A stretch of 30,154 nt of DNA from positions 1-30,154 of the forward strand of contig DRGT01000169.1 of assembly GCA_011055585.1 (NCBI GenBank). Reading direction: 5' to 3'. Positions within the stretch are counted from its first letter, which is position 1. Each line of letters starts with the position of its first letter. A program made the translations under genes and the position numbers. A model generated the notes under the pieces. The model was not told where the DNA came from, did no database searches, and worked only from the letters and a program-made list of their open reading frames with translations. Source of the stretch: Candidatus Nitrosopumilus sp. GTDB lineage: Archaea; Thermoproteota; Nitrososphaeria; Nitrososphaerales; Nitrosopumilaceae. This document shows positions 22,903 through 30,154 of the stretch, piece after piece.

Positions 22903-23385
22903 TTACTGGAATTTTTCATCCCATTTTCCATCGTTAATTTCGGCAGTAATCTCCTTTGGAGTCTTGCCTTCAATCTTGATTCCAAGAGGCACACATGTTC
23001 CAATAATGCTTTTTGCCACTGATTTTATCGATGTAGCGTAAGAGCTTTCCATTTTTGTCTGGGCAACTTTGACAACAGAATCCATTCCAACATCTCCAAC
23101 CCAATCCGTTCCAGATGTGCTAGAGCCCTTTTGAATTCCTGCCTCTTTTAGAATTAAAGCTGCTGCAGATGGAATTCCAATTTCAATTTCCCATTTTTTT
23201 GTATCAGGATCAATGGAAACTGTAACTGGAACCTTCATTCCTTCAAAATCTTTAGTCTTGTCATTTATGGCATTGATTACTTCCATGATGTTTACTCCCA
23301 TTGGACCCAATGATGGACCCAGTGGTGGACCTGCTGATGCCTGGCCGCCTGTTACTAGTGCCGAAATGGTCTGTGCTTCTGCCAT
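22903..23385 (-). CDS. rpl11: Ribosomal protein L11
   Basis: Large-subunit protein of the GTPase-associated centre. The 160 residues show the family start SALVTGGQASAGPPLGPSLG with the PPLGPxLGPMGVN loop, and a C-terminal rRNA-binding domain (VVKVAQTKMES, SIIGTCVPLGIKIEGK). The ATG at 23383-23385 follows spt5 by 36 bases on the same strand; no strong promoter is seen between them, so it is read as the third gene of secE-spt5-L11. Confidence 0.96.
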   Translation of the reverse strand: MAEAQTISALVTGGQASAGPPLGPSLGPMGVNIMEVINAINDKTKDFEGMKVPVTVSIDPDTKKWEIEIGIPSAAALILKEAGIQKGSSTSGTDWVGDVGMDSVVKVAQTKMESSYATSIKSVAKSIIGTCVPLGIKIEGKTPKEITAEINDGKWDEKFQ

Positions 23386-23421
23386 AAAATTTCAGTCCTA
23401 ATCAGAAAATTTAATCCTTTG

Positions 23422-23883
23422 CTAAGATGATGTTAATGAAAGTTTCAGATAGTTCGCATCTACCGTGACTGGTAATTCATAAGCAGCATCTAACAAAACA
23501 ACTGTGGCTTCTTCTTTTTCATAATCAATTCTTGTAATGGTTGCTTTCATTCCCTTGAATGGACCACCAGTAATTTCTACGACTTTATCAACAGTAAGTT
23601 GAGTGACAGTTGATTTTTTCACCAAATATCCCTCAATATCTTTAAACTCTAATTCTCCTCTTAGCTGACCTCTGATGTGTCTTATACCTTCAATTGCTTG
23701 GTATGCTGCACTTGGGTCAAGCGCTTCAACAACAACATATCCTTTGAGATTATCAACTAGTAATACTGCTTGAATGTTAATTTTGTTCATTTTTGCTCTG
23801 GTTTGGAGCAGATTCATCACTACCTTCTCCTGTCCACCAGTTGTTCTAATTGCAAAAAGATGAGACTTTACTTCTTCAGCCAA
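23422..23883 (-). CDS. spt5: Transcription elongation factor Spt5 (NusG-like)
   Basis: Processivity factor that binds the RNA polymerase clamp. The 153 residues have an NGN domain (HLFAIRTTGGQEKVVMNLL at the start, GYVVVEALDPSAAYQAI near 48-64) and a KOW domain (VDKVVEITGGPFKGMKATI, about 98-116). The start is TTG at 23881-23883, six bases after the secE stop. The secE-spt5-rpl11 order is conserved across archaea and bacteria, which supports the calls for all three. Confidence 0.95.
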   Translation of the reverse strand: MAEEVKSHLFAIRTTGGQEKVVMNLLQTRAKMNKINIQAVLLVDNLKGYVVVEALDPSAAYQAIEGIRHIRGQLRGELEFKDIEGYLVKKSTVTQLTVDKVVEITGGPFKGMKATITRIDYEKEEATVVLLDAAYELPVTVDANYLKLSLTSS

Positions 23884-23889
23884 TTTTAC

Positions 23890-24060
23890 CTATCCGAATG
23901 TCATTACCGAAAACACAAACTGAATTATAAATCCAATCGCCCCAACGCCAGCAACTCCAAGTAAGACCAGTCTAAGGTGCTGCATGTAATCATCCTTGTC
24001 TGATTTTCTTGCTAGCTTCATGGTATTTACCATATTCTTCAGTGTTTGCTTTGGGTTCAT
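23890..24060 (-). CDS. secE: Protein translocase subunit SecE (Sec61 gamma)
   Basis: Small membrane subunit of the SecYE channel, 56 residues, ATG at 24058-24060 to TAG at 23890. A cytoplasmic amphipathic helix (LKNMVNTMKLARKSDKDDY, about 7-25) is followed by one membrane span (LRLVLLGVAGVGAIGFIIQF, about 29-48), as expected of archaeal SecE. It is first in secE-spt5-rpl11. A box A on the minus strand at 24083-24092 is 27 bases before the ATG. Confidence 0.9.
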   Translation of the reverse strand: MNPKQTLKNMVNTMKLARKSDKDDYMQHLRLVLLGVAGVGAIGFIIQFVFSVMTFG

Positions 24061-24069
24061 TGCTGGAAA

Positions 24070-24078
24070 TTAATATGG
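24070..24078 (+). promoter_or_regulatory. Box A of dtdA-ogt
   Basis: TTAATATGG is centred 26 bases before the dtdA ATG at 24100. It lies between the secE box A and the secE start, so the two divergent promoters overlap. Confidence 0.5.
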
Positions 24079-24082
24079 TGTC

Positions 24083-24092
24083 CTTATATCTT
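24083..24092 (-). promoter_or_regulatory. Box A of secE-spt5-rpl11
   Basis: AAGATATAAG on the minus strand, centred 27 bases before the secE ATG and lying inside the dtdA promoter. Confidence 0.5.
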
Positions 24093-24099
24093 TTATCTC

Positions 24100-24876
24100 A
24101 TGGAATTGCTAGTCGCCTATCAGGATGATCCTGCAGGTCATAACATGGCCAAATTCATCGCACAAAACATGGAAAAAGATGGTGAACTTTATAGAGGAAA
24201 TTTTTTTGATTTGGTAATCATTTCAACTCCTGCCATTTCAGCTGATTGGTTAGAAGAAAAATATCACTATGATGGATTTGTTTTTCTTTCAAAACACGCT
24301 GCAGAGTCTGGTGCTTTAGCACTAACATGTCACAGCACTGGAAACTTTTCAGAAGCAAAATTTGGAGGAAAAGACAGACAGATTGCAATCCCTCACCCGT
24401 CGTTGCAAAAACAATATCTACAAACACTTCAGAAAAACAAGGAAAATTTTTCAGATTTTCAAATTACAATAGAGGCGACTCATCATGGACCAACCAATCT
24501 AAACAAACCTGCACTGTTTATTGAAATTGGTACTACACAAAAACAATGGACTGACACTCAACTATGCAATTCAATAGCAAAGTTAGTTGTCGAAGTTATG
24601 AAAAGCGAAAAAAAATCCTATCCAACTGCTTTGTGTTTTGGTGGAACCCACTATCCTGAAAAATTTACAAAAGAACTCTTAGAAGGAGAATATGCATTAG
24701 GAACAGTAATTCCAAAACATGCTCTTGATTTTTTGGATGAGGAATTGTTCAATCATATATTAGATCGGAATCAAATGGCAAAAAACGTCTTGTTAGATTG
24801 GGGAGGACTAGGACAAAACAAACAAAAAGTTTTAGATTTTCTCAGTAAAACCAATCTTGAGGTAGTCAAACTTTGA
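24100..24876 (+). CDS. dtdA: D-aminoacyl-tRNA deacylase (archaeal DtdA/DTD2)
   Basis: Removes D-amino acids wrongly attached to tRNA. The 258 residues carry the two family signatures, ATHHGPT (about 126-132) and FGGTHYPEKFT (about 180-190), plus the SKHAAESGALALTCHSTGN segment (64-82). The open frame extends to 24046, but the ATG at 24100 gives the family N-terminus and is 26 bases after a box A. The TGA overlaps the TTG start of the methyltransferase gene behind it, so the two form an operon divergent from secE. Confidence 0.94.
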   Translation: MELLVAYQDDPAGHNMAKFIAQNMEKDGELYRGNFFDLVIISTPAISADWLEEKYHYDGFVFLSKHAAESGALALTCHSTGNFSEAKFGGKDRQIAIPHPSLQKQYLQTLQKNKENFSDFQITIEATHHGPTNLNKPALFIEIGTTQKQWTDTQLCNSIAKLVVEVMKSEKKSYPTALCFGGTHYPEKFTKELLEGEYALGTVIPKHALDFLDEELFNHILDRNQMAKNVLLDWGGLGQNKQKVLDFLSKTNLEVVKL

Positions 24877-25172
24877 ACATTGAACAAATGGTTTACAAAA
24901 AACTATTACAAGTTCCCAAAGGACAAATTACAACTTATGGGGAATTAGCAAAAGCTGTCGGATTAAAGAATGGACAAAGAGCTATTGGAAGAATTATGAA
25001 CAAAAATCCATATCCTGCAATTGTTCCATGTCACAGAGTGGTAAATTCTAATGGAAAAATTGGTGGTTTTGCCTATGGCATTGATGTCAAAACAAACATG
25101 TTGACAAAAGAAGGCATAGAAATCCAAAATGGAACAATTCTAGATTTTGAAAAAAGAATTTTTAAATTCTAA
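24873..25172 (+). CDS. ogt: Methylated-DNA--protein-cysteine methyltransferase domain protein (Ogt/MGMT)
   Basis: Repairs O6-alkylguanine by moving the alkyl group onto its own Cys. Only the C-terminal DNA-binding/active domain is present (99 residues; full-length enzymes are about 150-180). It shows TTYGELAKAVG, the recognition-helix region RAIGRIMNKNP, the active-site PCHRV with C53, and the closing GKIGGFAYG. The start is TTG at 24873 in a TTGA overlap with the dtdA stop; an ATG at 24888 would remove five residues. The reactive Cys is kept, so it is not an alkyltransferase-like protein that has lost it. The stop overlaps the L19e stop on the other strand. Confidence 0.92.
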   Translation: MNIEQMVYKKLLQVPKGQITTYGELAKAVGLKNGQRAIGRIMNKNPYPAIVPCHRVVNSNGKIGGFAYGIDVKTNMLTKEGIEIQNGTILDFEKRIFKF

Positions 25173-25621
25173 GATTTATTAGTTTTTACTTCGTCGATAA
25201 GTGTTCTCAAATGAGCCTTGTTTCTTACCGTATTTCCGCCTACTTTTTTGTATAATGACCAAAATTGTGGGTTTGTTATTTCCTTTCGGTCCTTTGCCAC
25301 TTTAAGTAAATATCTTAATGCACGAACTTTCATAACGTATACCCGCTTTTTACCTACTCGAGCTCCTTTTGCTCCTTTTTTGGAACCAGCTGTTGTCCCT
25401 CGTTTCCTTTTTTGAATCCTTTTTAGTTTTGCACGTCCACGAGATGTTCCTTTAAAGGGTTTGATCTTGATTGTGTTTGCAGTAATCAGACTTCTAATGT
25501 TCTCACGTGTAATTGCATCAGTAATGTCATCAACATGTTCTACATCAAACCACACGCGATGAATTCCAACGCCAGTGATTCTTGAAACAAGTCGCTTTTT
25601 CGCTCTAAGATTTACTACCAC
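25169..25621 (-). CDS. rpl19e: Ribosomal protein L19e
   Basis: Archaeal/eukaryotic large-subunit protein of 150 residues, very basic. Family marks are LRAKKRLVSRITGVGIHRVW at the N-terminus (about 5-24), ITRENIRSLI, the Gly/Arg/Lys-rich linker (about 58-92) and the C-terminal helix YLLKVAKDRKEI. The start is GTG at 25619-25621, inside the end of the L32e gene (17-base overlap). In many archaea L32e-L19e lie in the spc operon; here they are a separate pair. Confidence 0.96.
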   Translation of the reverse strand: MVVNLRAKKRLVSRITGVGIHRVWFDVEHVDDITDAITRENIRSLITANTIKIKPFKGTSRGRAKLKRIQKRKRGTTAGSKKGAKGARVGKKRVYVMKVRALRYLLKVAKDRKEITNPQFWSLYKKVGGNTVRNKAHLRTLIDEVKTNKS

Positions 25622-26009
25622 TTGCAGTCACCCTTGCATTAAAAACTTTGAATTTTTTTCCTAATGCTTTTATCATTATCTCTTTTCGTTTCTTTGTTCC
25701 AACAGCATGACCAATTCTTACGCCATCTGTTTTTGGGTTTAATTTTTCTAAATCACCAACATTGAAAACTAAATTATCTGTAAAACCTGATGGATGCAAA
25801 CCTTTTGCAATCTTTGGTCCACCGTAACCAATTTTAACAATTCCTGGCCGACCTCTACTTTTTTGCTTTCTTTGATGGCTGTCGATACCTTTTGGTTTTC
25901 TCCATGTAGTCTGTAATCTCTTGTAACGCCAGCTCTCCGGTCTTATGAAGTCAGGTCTGGATGAAGCAACCTTTTCACGTAATTCTAATTTTTCTTTATT
26001 GATCGGCAT
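25605..26009 (-). CDS. rpl32e: Ribosomal protein L32e
   Basis: Archaeal/eukaryotic large-subunit protein of 134 residues. It has the family core WRYKRLQTTWRKPKGIDSHQ (about 27-46), GRPGIVKIGYGGPK and the C-terminal IMIKALGKKFKVFNAR. The ATG at 26007-26009 is 26 bases after a box A. L19e overlaps its 3' end, so the two are translated as a coupled pair. Confidence 0.96.
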   Translation of the reverse strand: MPINKEKLELREKVASSRPDFIRPESWRYKRLQTTWRKPKGIDSHQRKQKSRGRPGIVKIGYGGPKIAKGLHPSGFTDNLVFNVGDLEKLNPKTDGVRIGHAVGTKKRKEIMIKALGKKFKVFNARVTASGSKS

Positions 26010-26031
26010 GAAGATGAGTCTCGAAATTTGT

Positions 26032-26039
26032 CATAAATA
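26032..26039 (-). promoter_or_regulatory. Box A of L32e-L19e
   Basis: TATTTATG on the minus strand, centred 26 bases before the L32e ATG. Confidence 0.55.
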
Positions 26040-26111
26040 GCTTCCTGAATTGTTTGAAAAATACACAAGAGAAAACAGATAATAAGGAAATTTCATTCGA
26101 TTCGCATATCA

Positions 26112-26162
26112 ATGGCTTCATTCAAAAATTCTGAAGCAGTTTTAGGTGATGTAGATGACTGA
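26112..26162 (+). CDS. Possible 16-codon ORF overlapping the pckA start
   Basis: ATG at 26112 to TGA at 26160-26162, overlapping the pckA ATG by eight bases in another frame. The A/T element before it (AGATAATAAGG, 26077-26087) is at roughly leaderless distance, whereas the sequence about 26 bases before pckA itself is not TATA-like. The pckA message therefore probably starts here, and translation of this ORF may feed or restrain pckA. The arrangement matches the ORF at 9093. Confidence 0.3.
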   Translation: MASFKNSEAVLGDVDD

Positions 26163-27756
26163 TTCAACAGGAGTCACAAGTAGATTCACTTTACAATTAG
26201 AAAAATTTGGAATTAAACCCTTCAAAGTTCACAGAAATCTAAGTGTACAGGAACTTATTGATTTTGCTATACGGAAAAATGAGGGAATTGTAACCACGAC
26301 AGGCTCGCTTTCAGTTAAAACAGGAAAATACACTGGTAGGTCCCCCGATGACAGATTCATTATTTATGATGATAAGACTCACGATACGGTAGATTGGGGC
26401 GATATCAATCACCAATTTCCAGTTGGAAAGTTTGATAAAATTTTTGAAAAAATGAAAAAATACGTTGAAGGAAAAGAGCTTTATGTATTTGATGGCTTTG
26501 TGGGAGCTGAAAAAGAAAGCAGACTTGGAATTAGATTAATCAATGATCATGCTTGGCAAAATCTTTTTGCAAGACAATTGTTTATTCGACCTTCAGCCGC
26601 AGAACTAGAATCACACGAACCTGAATTCACACTAATGTGCATTAATGACTTTGAAGCAATCCCTGAAGTTGATGGAACAAACTCTAATGTTTTCATTCTA
26701 ATTGATTTAACAAAAAAAATTGTGCTAATTGGTGGAACAAGTTATGCAGGTGAAATGAAAAAGTCAATGTTTAGCGTAATGAACTACATACTTCCAGCTA
26801 AGGGGGTATTTCCAATGCACTGTTCTGCAAACATTGGAAAAGATGGGGATACTACACTCTTCTTTGGTTTGTCTGGTACGGGAAAGACCGCACTATCTGC
26901 AGATCCAAACAGAATGTTAATTGGTGATGATGAACATGGCTGGTCTGATCATGGTTCATTTAATTTTGAAGGTGGATGTTATGCAAAATGTATCAACCTT
27001 AACCAAGAAGCCGAACCACAAATTTGGAATGCCATAAAGTCCGGAGCTGTTTTAGAAAATGTAATAATTGATAAAGAAACTCTAAAGCCTGATTTTGATG
27101 ATAACAGTATCACTGAAAATACTAGAGCAGCGTATCCCCTTGATTACATTCCAGGAGCTATAATTCCAAGTACTGGTGGTCATCCAAAAGTCATTGTCTT
27201 TCTAACAGCTGATGCGCTGGGAGTTTTACCACCAGTTTCCAAATTAACAAAAGAAGGCGCAATGTTTCACTTTATGTCCGGATATACCAGCAAATTATCT
27301 GGAACAGAACGAGGAATCAAAGAACCAAAAGCAGTTTTTTCAGAATGCTTTGCTGCTCCCTTTATGCCTCGTCCTGCCGCCGTTTACGCAAAAATGCTAG
27401 GAGAAAAAATCAAAGAACACAAAACAGTAGTCTATCTCATCAACACTGGTTGGTCTGGCGGGCCTTATGGTGTTGGCAAACGAATCGAGATAAAGTACAG
27501 CAGGACAATGGTAACTGCTGCATTAACTGGCTCACTAGATATTGTAAAATACAGACATGATGATTTGTTTAATTTGGATATTCCAGTAGAATGTCCTGAT
27601 GTTCCATCAGAGATTCTAGACCCAAAAAACACATGGATTGACAAGGATTCCTATGACCTTTCTGCAAAAAAACTAACTCAAATGTTTATTGATAATTTCA
27701 AAAAATTCAAAGATGTCTCTCCAGAAATTAAAAATGCTGGACCTACTCATTCTTGA
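26155..27756 (+). CDS. pckA: Phosphoenolpyruvate carboxykinase (ATP)
   Basis: Interconverts oxaloacetate + ATP with PEP + CO2 + ADP and links carbon fixation products to gluconeogenesis. The 533 residues are full length. The substrate-binding TGRSP is at about 60-64, GGTSYAGEMKKS at 193-204, the P-loop GLSGTGKTAL at 238-247 and the metal-binding LIGDDEHGW at 255-263; NTGWSGGPYGVGKR lies in the C-terminal part. These identify the ATP-type rather than the GTP-type enzyme common in other archaea. The start is the ATG at 26155, inside the end of a 16-codon ORF. The 3' end overlaps that of the convergent protease gene by 10 bases. Confidence 0.96.
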   Translation: MTDSTGVTSRFTLQLEKFGIKPFKVHRNLSVQELIDFAIRKNEGIVTTTGSLSVKTGKYTGRSPDDRFIIYDDKTHDTVDWGDINHQFPVGKFDKIFEKMKKYVEGKELYVFDGFVGAEKESRLGIRLINDHAWQNLFARQLFIRPSAAELESHEPEFTLMCINDFEAIPEVDGTNSNVFILIDLTKKIVLIGGTSYAGEMKKSMFSVMNYILPAKGVFPMHCSANIGKDGDTTLFFGLSGTGKTALSADPNRMLIGDDEHGWSDHGSFNFEGGCYAKCINLNQEAEPQIWNAIKSGAVLENVIIDKETLKPDFDDNSITENTRAAYPLDYIPGAIIPSTGGHPKVIVFLTADALGVLPPVSKLTKEGAMFHFMSGYTSKLSGTERGIKEPKAVFSECFAAPFMPRPAAVYAKMLGEKIKEHKTVVYLINTGWSGGPYGVGKRIEIKYSRTMVTAALTGSLDIVKYRHDDLFNLDIPVECPDVPSEILDPKNTWIDKDSYDLSAKKLTQMFIDNFKKFKDVSPEIKNAGPTHS

Positions 27757-29792
27757 GACTTGGCTCTGAATTTTAATCCAACAAGTGAAATCATTACTGC
27801 TACAACAATAACAATAATGAAAGGCCGTTCAGGAATCTCAAAGAAATCAAATAAATCAAAATTGTTTTCTTCTGATGGTGTTTCAACAGTTATAGTTTCA
27901 AATGCATCAGATGTCTCTCCATTTGCAATAATGTTTGCTAGTATCCAATATTCTCCTTTCTCTGTTACAGAAATTGAGGATTCTTTTTTAGGAGTAACAG
28001 AAGTAACGTCTGTTTTTCCAGTATCCTTGTTAATTACAGAAATTTTTGCATATGACCATTCTTCAGGATACAATACCTCAAAGTCAAGTTTTCCATCTTC
28101 TTCAAAAACATTAACAGAACCTTTTGTTTTGTGAATCACTACTGGAACATGATACTCGACATTTTTGTTTTCTATAACTATGGTTCCTTGAAATTCTCCT
28201 AAAGATTCTGAAGGCAATGAAACCGTTGTTTCTAAAACATTGCCTTGTTGTTTATAATCAAAATTAACATCGTCAGCTCCCACAAATTCTGCATTTATTT
28301 TTCTAAGGTTGCCATCTAATGCTTTTAATTTCAAATCTTCTCTGGCTGTTTCTTTTTCTGTTGATAGATTGTAAATTAGAGTGGGAGGCGAAATTACAAG
28401 ATTTGCTTCAAAAGCTCTAGTGATATTTAGCCTGCCAGAACCTGAAGTTTCTATTGGAAATTTGTTCTCATATGCATCTGTTACAAAATCCGTGGTTGTT
28501 ACAAGCAGTGATTTTACTTCCTTTGGCGTAAAGTCTTGATTTTTTTGAAGCAATAATGCAGCTGCTCCTGAAACATGTGGTGCTGCAAAACTTGTGCCGC
28601 TTGTCATGTTGTATTTTGCATCAGTTAGTGTCGAATTTATAAAAACGCCAGGTGCTACAAGATCAGGTTTGATGTAAAATGGCGAAACTGGTCCTCGAGA
28701 GCTAAAGTACGCAACAAAATCTGGATTAAAAAACACATTCAGAGTTGCAGTTGTTCGATTCTGAATACTGTTTTTCAAAAATTCTCCATCTTCATTTGAC
28801 AATGACAACACAGGTATTCTTGGTCTATAATCTGGAGGTGCGAATTGGTGAAATAATTCACCTAGAAAAATTCCTTTTTGGTTATTATACACAACAAGAG
28901 CCTTTCCTCCAACATTTGCAACATTGTTTTCTTTTTCAGAAAAATATACAAGCTCTCCTTCTACATCGCTTCCCCTTTCAACTAAAACCATGGAATCTGA
29001 GAAAGAACCTTCAGAAAGATCTTTTTGCCTACCATATTCTCCAAAAACAATTTCTTCTGTGATTGGTTCATCTAGTGGGGGAGTTCCCATCATTGGCATT
29101 ACTTGAAATTGTTTGCCATCAACCTCAAGGGTTGCAACAAGGCTTGCTGTAATGTTGTTGTAAGTAGCTCCAACTGTAATTGCATCAAAGCTTTGTCCCG
29201 GACTGCCAATAGTTTCTAATCCAGGACCATCATTGCCAGCAGCAACTACGACAACAATTCCATTTCTAGTTGCCTTGCTAACGGCATCATCAATTTTTGA
29301 ATTTGTCTTGTTAACTCCCAAACTGATATTGATGATATCAACGTCATCCTCAATTGCCTTGTTTATTGCTTTGATGATTAAATCAGATGAAACATTTTCT
29401 CCATCGTCAGAAACTTTGTATGCAACAATGCTAGCCTTCGGGGCGATTCCACTCAACTGCCCATCTGACGCTATAATGCCGGAAACCTCAGTTCCATGTC
29501 CATTTGTATCAACTGGCATTTTACTTTCATCAACAAAATTGTAACCGCCAACAATTTTTCCACCAGGTCCAAACCCAAAAAGATCTGGATGCAAGTGATC
29601 TACTCCCGTATCAATAACTGCTATCTTGATTCCTTCTCCATCATATCCTAAATCATTTGGAAAAGTAGTTCCTACGTATGGACCGCTAATGTCTACCATT
29701 ATCTCGAATTTATTATCAAAATTTAACTGAAAAACTATGATTGCTGCAATTACCGTAACGATTGCAAAAAAAATTACTTTGTTTTGTGACAT
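27747..29792 (-). CDS. Membrane-anchored subtilisin-family serine protease (S8) with PA-like insert
   Basis: Exported endopeptidase, 681 residues. Residues 6-22 are a signal or anchor. The catalytic triad is D61 (AVIDTGVD), H99 (NGHGTEVSGI) and S401 (SGTSFAAPHVSG), with the oxyanion Asn N187 (AAGND). A protease-associated-like insert lies between N187 and S401 (about 215-345; GGKALVVYNNQKG). Beta-rich C-terminal domains (about 460-640) precede a membrane helix (RPFIIVIVVAVMISLVGLKF, about 656-675) and a basic cytoplasmic end. There is no propeptide of the usual I9 size, since the catalytic domain starts by about residue 40. The substrate is unknown; surface protein turnover or peptide scavenging fits. 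Confidence 0.95.
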   Translation of the reverse strand: MSQNKVIFFAIVTVIAAIIVFQLNFDNKFEIMVDISGPYVGTTFPNDLGYDGEGIKIAVIDTGVDHLHPDLFGFGPGGKIVGGYNFVDESKMPVDTNGHGTEVSGIIASDGQLSGIAPKASIVAYKVSDDGENVSSDLIIKAINKAIEDDVDIINISLGVNKTNSKIDDAVSKATRNGIVVVVAAGNDGPGLETIGSPGQSFDAITVGATYNNITASLVATLEVDGKQFQVMPMMGTPPLDEPITEEIVFGEYGRQKDLSEGSFSDSMVLVERGSDVEGELVYFSEKENNVANVGGKALVVYNNQKGIFLGELFHQFAPPDYRPRIPVLSLSNEDGEFLKNSIQNRTTATLNVFFNPDFVAYFSSRGPVSPFYIKPDLVAPGVFINSTLTDAKYNMTSGTSFAAPHVSGAAALLLQKNQDFTPKEVKSLLVTTTDFVTDAYENKFPIETSGSGRLNITRAFEANLVISPPTLIYNLSTEKETAREDLKLKALDGNLRKINAEFVGADDVNFDYKQQGNVLETTVSLPSESLGEFQGTIVIENKNVEYHVPVVIHKTKGSVNVFEEDGKLDFEVLYPEEWSYAKISVINKDTGKTDVTSVTPKKESSISVTEKGEYWILANIIANGETSDAFETITVETPSEENNFDLFDFFEIPERPFIIVIVVAVMISLVGLKFRAKSQE

Positions 29793-29837
29793 ATCTTCCT
29801 AACCATATTTGCTGATACAAATCCCTTACTAGTAAAC

Positions 29838-29847
29838 CAATAAATTG
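29838..29847 (+). promoter_or_regulatory. Box A of the superoxide dismutase gene
   Basis: CCAATAAATT is centred about 26 bases before the ATG at 29868 and only about 14 before the ATG at 29856, favouring the second as a leaderless start. Confidence 0.45.
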
Positions 29848-29867
29848 CATAACAAATGACACGCCCT

Positions 29868-30154
29868 ATGGGAAAATACACTCTTCCAGAATTACCTTAT
29901 GCATACGATGCATTAGAACCACACATTGACGCAAAAACAATGGAGATTCATCATACAAAACATCACCAGGCATATACTGACAAACTAAATGCCGCATTGG
30001 AAAAATGCAGTTCTGATATTCAGAACAAAGACATTCTTGACATTATATCAAATATCAAACAAGTTCCAGATGATGTAAGGGGTGCAATCAACTTCAATGG
30101 CGGTGGTTATGACAACCATAAGTTGTTTTGGAATAATATGAAAGCAAATGGGGG
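29868..30154 (+). CDS. sod: Superoxide dismutase, Fe/Mn family (3' part outside window)
   Basis: Converts superoxide to hydrogen peroxide and oxygen; important in aerobic ammonia oxidisers. The first 95 residues are visible. YTLPELPYAYDALEPHID is the family opening. The first metal ligand is H28 in MEIHHTKHHQAY, with the His/Tyr gateway residues after it, and the second metal-ligand His is in NHKLFWNN. The Asp and third His lie beyond the edge, so Fe and Mn preference cannot be judged. An ATG at 29856 would add four residues. The gene is divergent from the protease gene, with 75 bases between starts. Confidence 0.95.
   Translation, partial: MGKYTLPELPYAYDALEPHIDAKTMEIHHTKHHQAYTDKLNAALEKCSSDIQNKDILDIISNIKQVPDDVRGAINFNGGGYDNHKLFWNNMKANG

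Noticed and set aside
27760..28134. 124-codon plus-strand open frame antisense to the protease gene
   Set aside because: Ser/Thr/Ile-rich composition typical of the reverse of coding DNA; no promoter or family features.

Overview
The window comes from an ammonia-oxidising archaeon of the Nitrososphaerota (Thaumarchaeota), most like the marine Nitrosopumilus/Nitrosarchaeum group. The evidence is low GC, archaeal ribosomal proteins (P1, P0, L19e, L32e), archaeal AlaRS and LeuRS, Spt5 and SecE, archaeal DtdA, a PEFG-CTERM sorting tail and secreted proteins with a WxKTNAGWW repeat. Most start codons, often GTG or TTG, lie about 25 bases after an A/T-rich box A, so leaderless transcription appears to be the rule.

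Layout: 1-3682 holds alaS-leuS on the minus strand (leuS runs off the left edge). 3762-9772 is a run of plus-strand single genes: an unknown protein, ribosomal P1, a TRIC-family channel, a secreted repeat protein, an SRPBCC protein, small unknowns, a phasin-like helical protein and a secreted metallo-beta-lactamase-fold protein. 9801-14606 is a complete branched-chain-amino-acid-type ABC importer (livMH on minus, livGF on plus, livK on minus). 14607-15815 holds a possible small RNA, a 42-residue zinc-site protein, an Ala/Lys/Arg-rich DNA-binding-type protein with a 45-bp tandem duplication and a stand-alone Lrp effector domain. 15900-19844 is an amino-acid catabolic group: unknown protein, divergent ureohydrolase and P5C dehydrogenase on plus, facing proline dehydrogenase on minus. 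19965-20668 is a group of tiny minus-strand genes, three of them zinc-site proteins. 20752-24060 is secE-spt5-L11 and L1-P0, split by a plus-strand Lrp regulator. 24100-27756 holds dtdA-ogt, L32e-L19e and ATP-type pckA. 27747-29792 is a membrane-anchored subtilisin with a PA-like insert, and the right edge begins a superoxide dismutase.

Functional links: proline dehydrogenase and P5C dehydrogenase would turn proline into glutamate. The ureohydrolase next to them could feed a guanidino compound into the same route, but its active site departs from arginase and agmatinase. The Liv importer may supply amino acids or amides.

The least-described content is a set of microproteins of 26-42 residues (7466-7570, 14867-14995, 20240-20350, 20354-20434, 20549-20668). 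Four have clear Cys/His metal sites and several have their own leaderless promoters. Also notable are tiny ORFs overlapping the starts of longer genes, and several A/T-box and dyad arrangements that suggest specific regulation.
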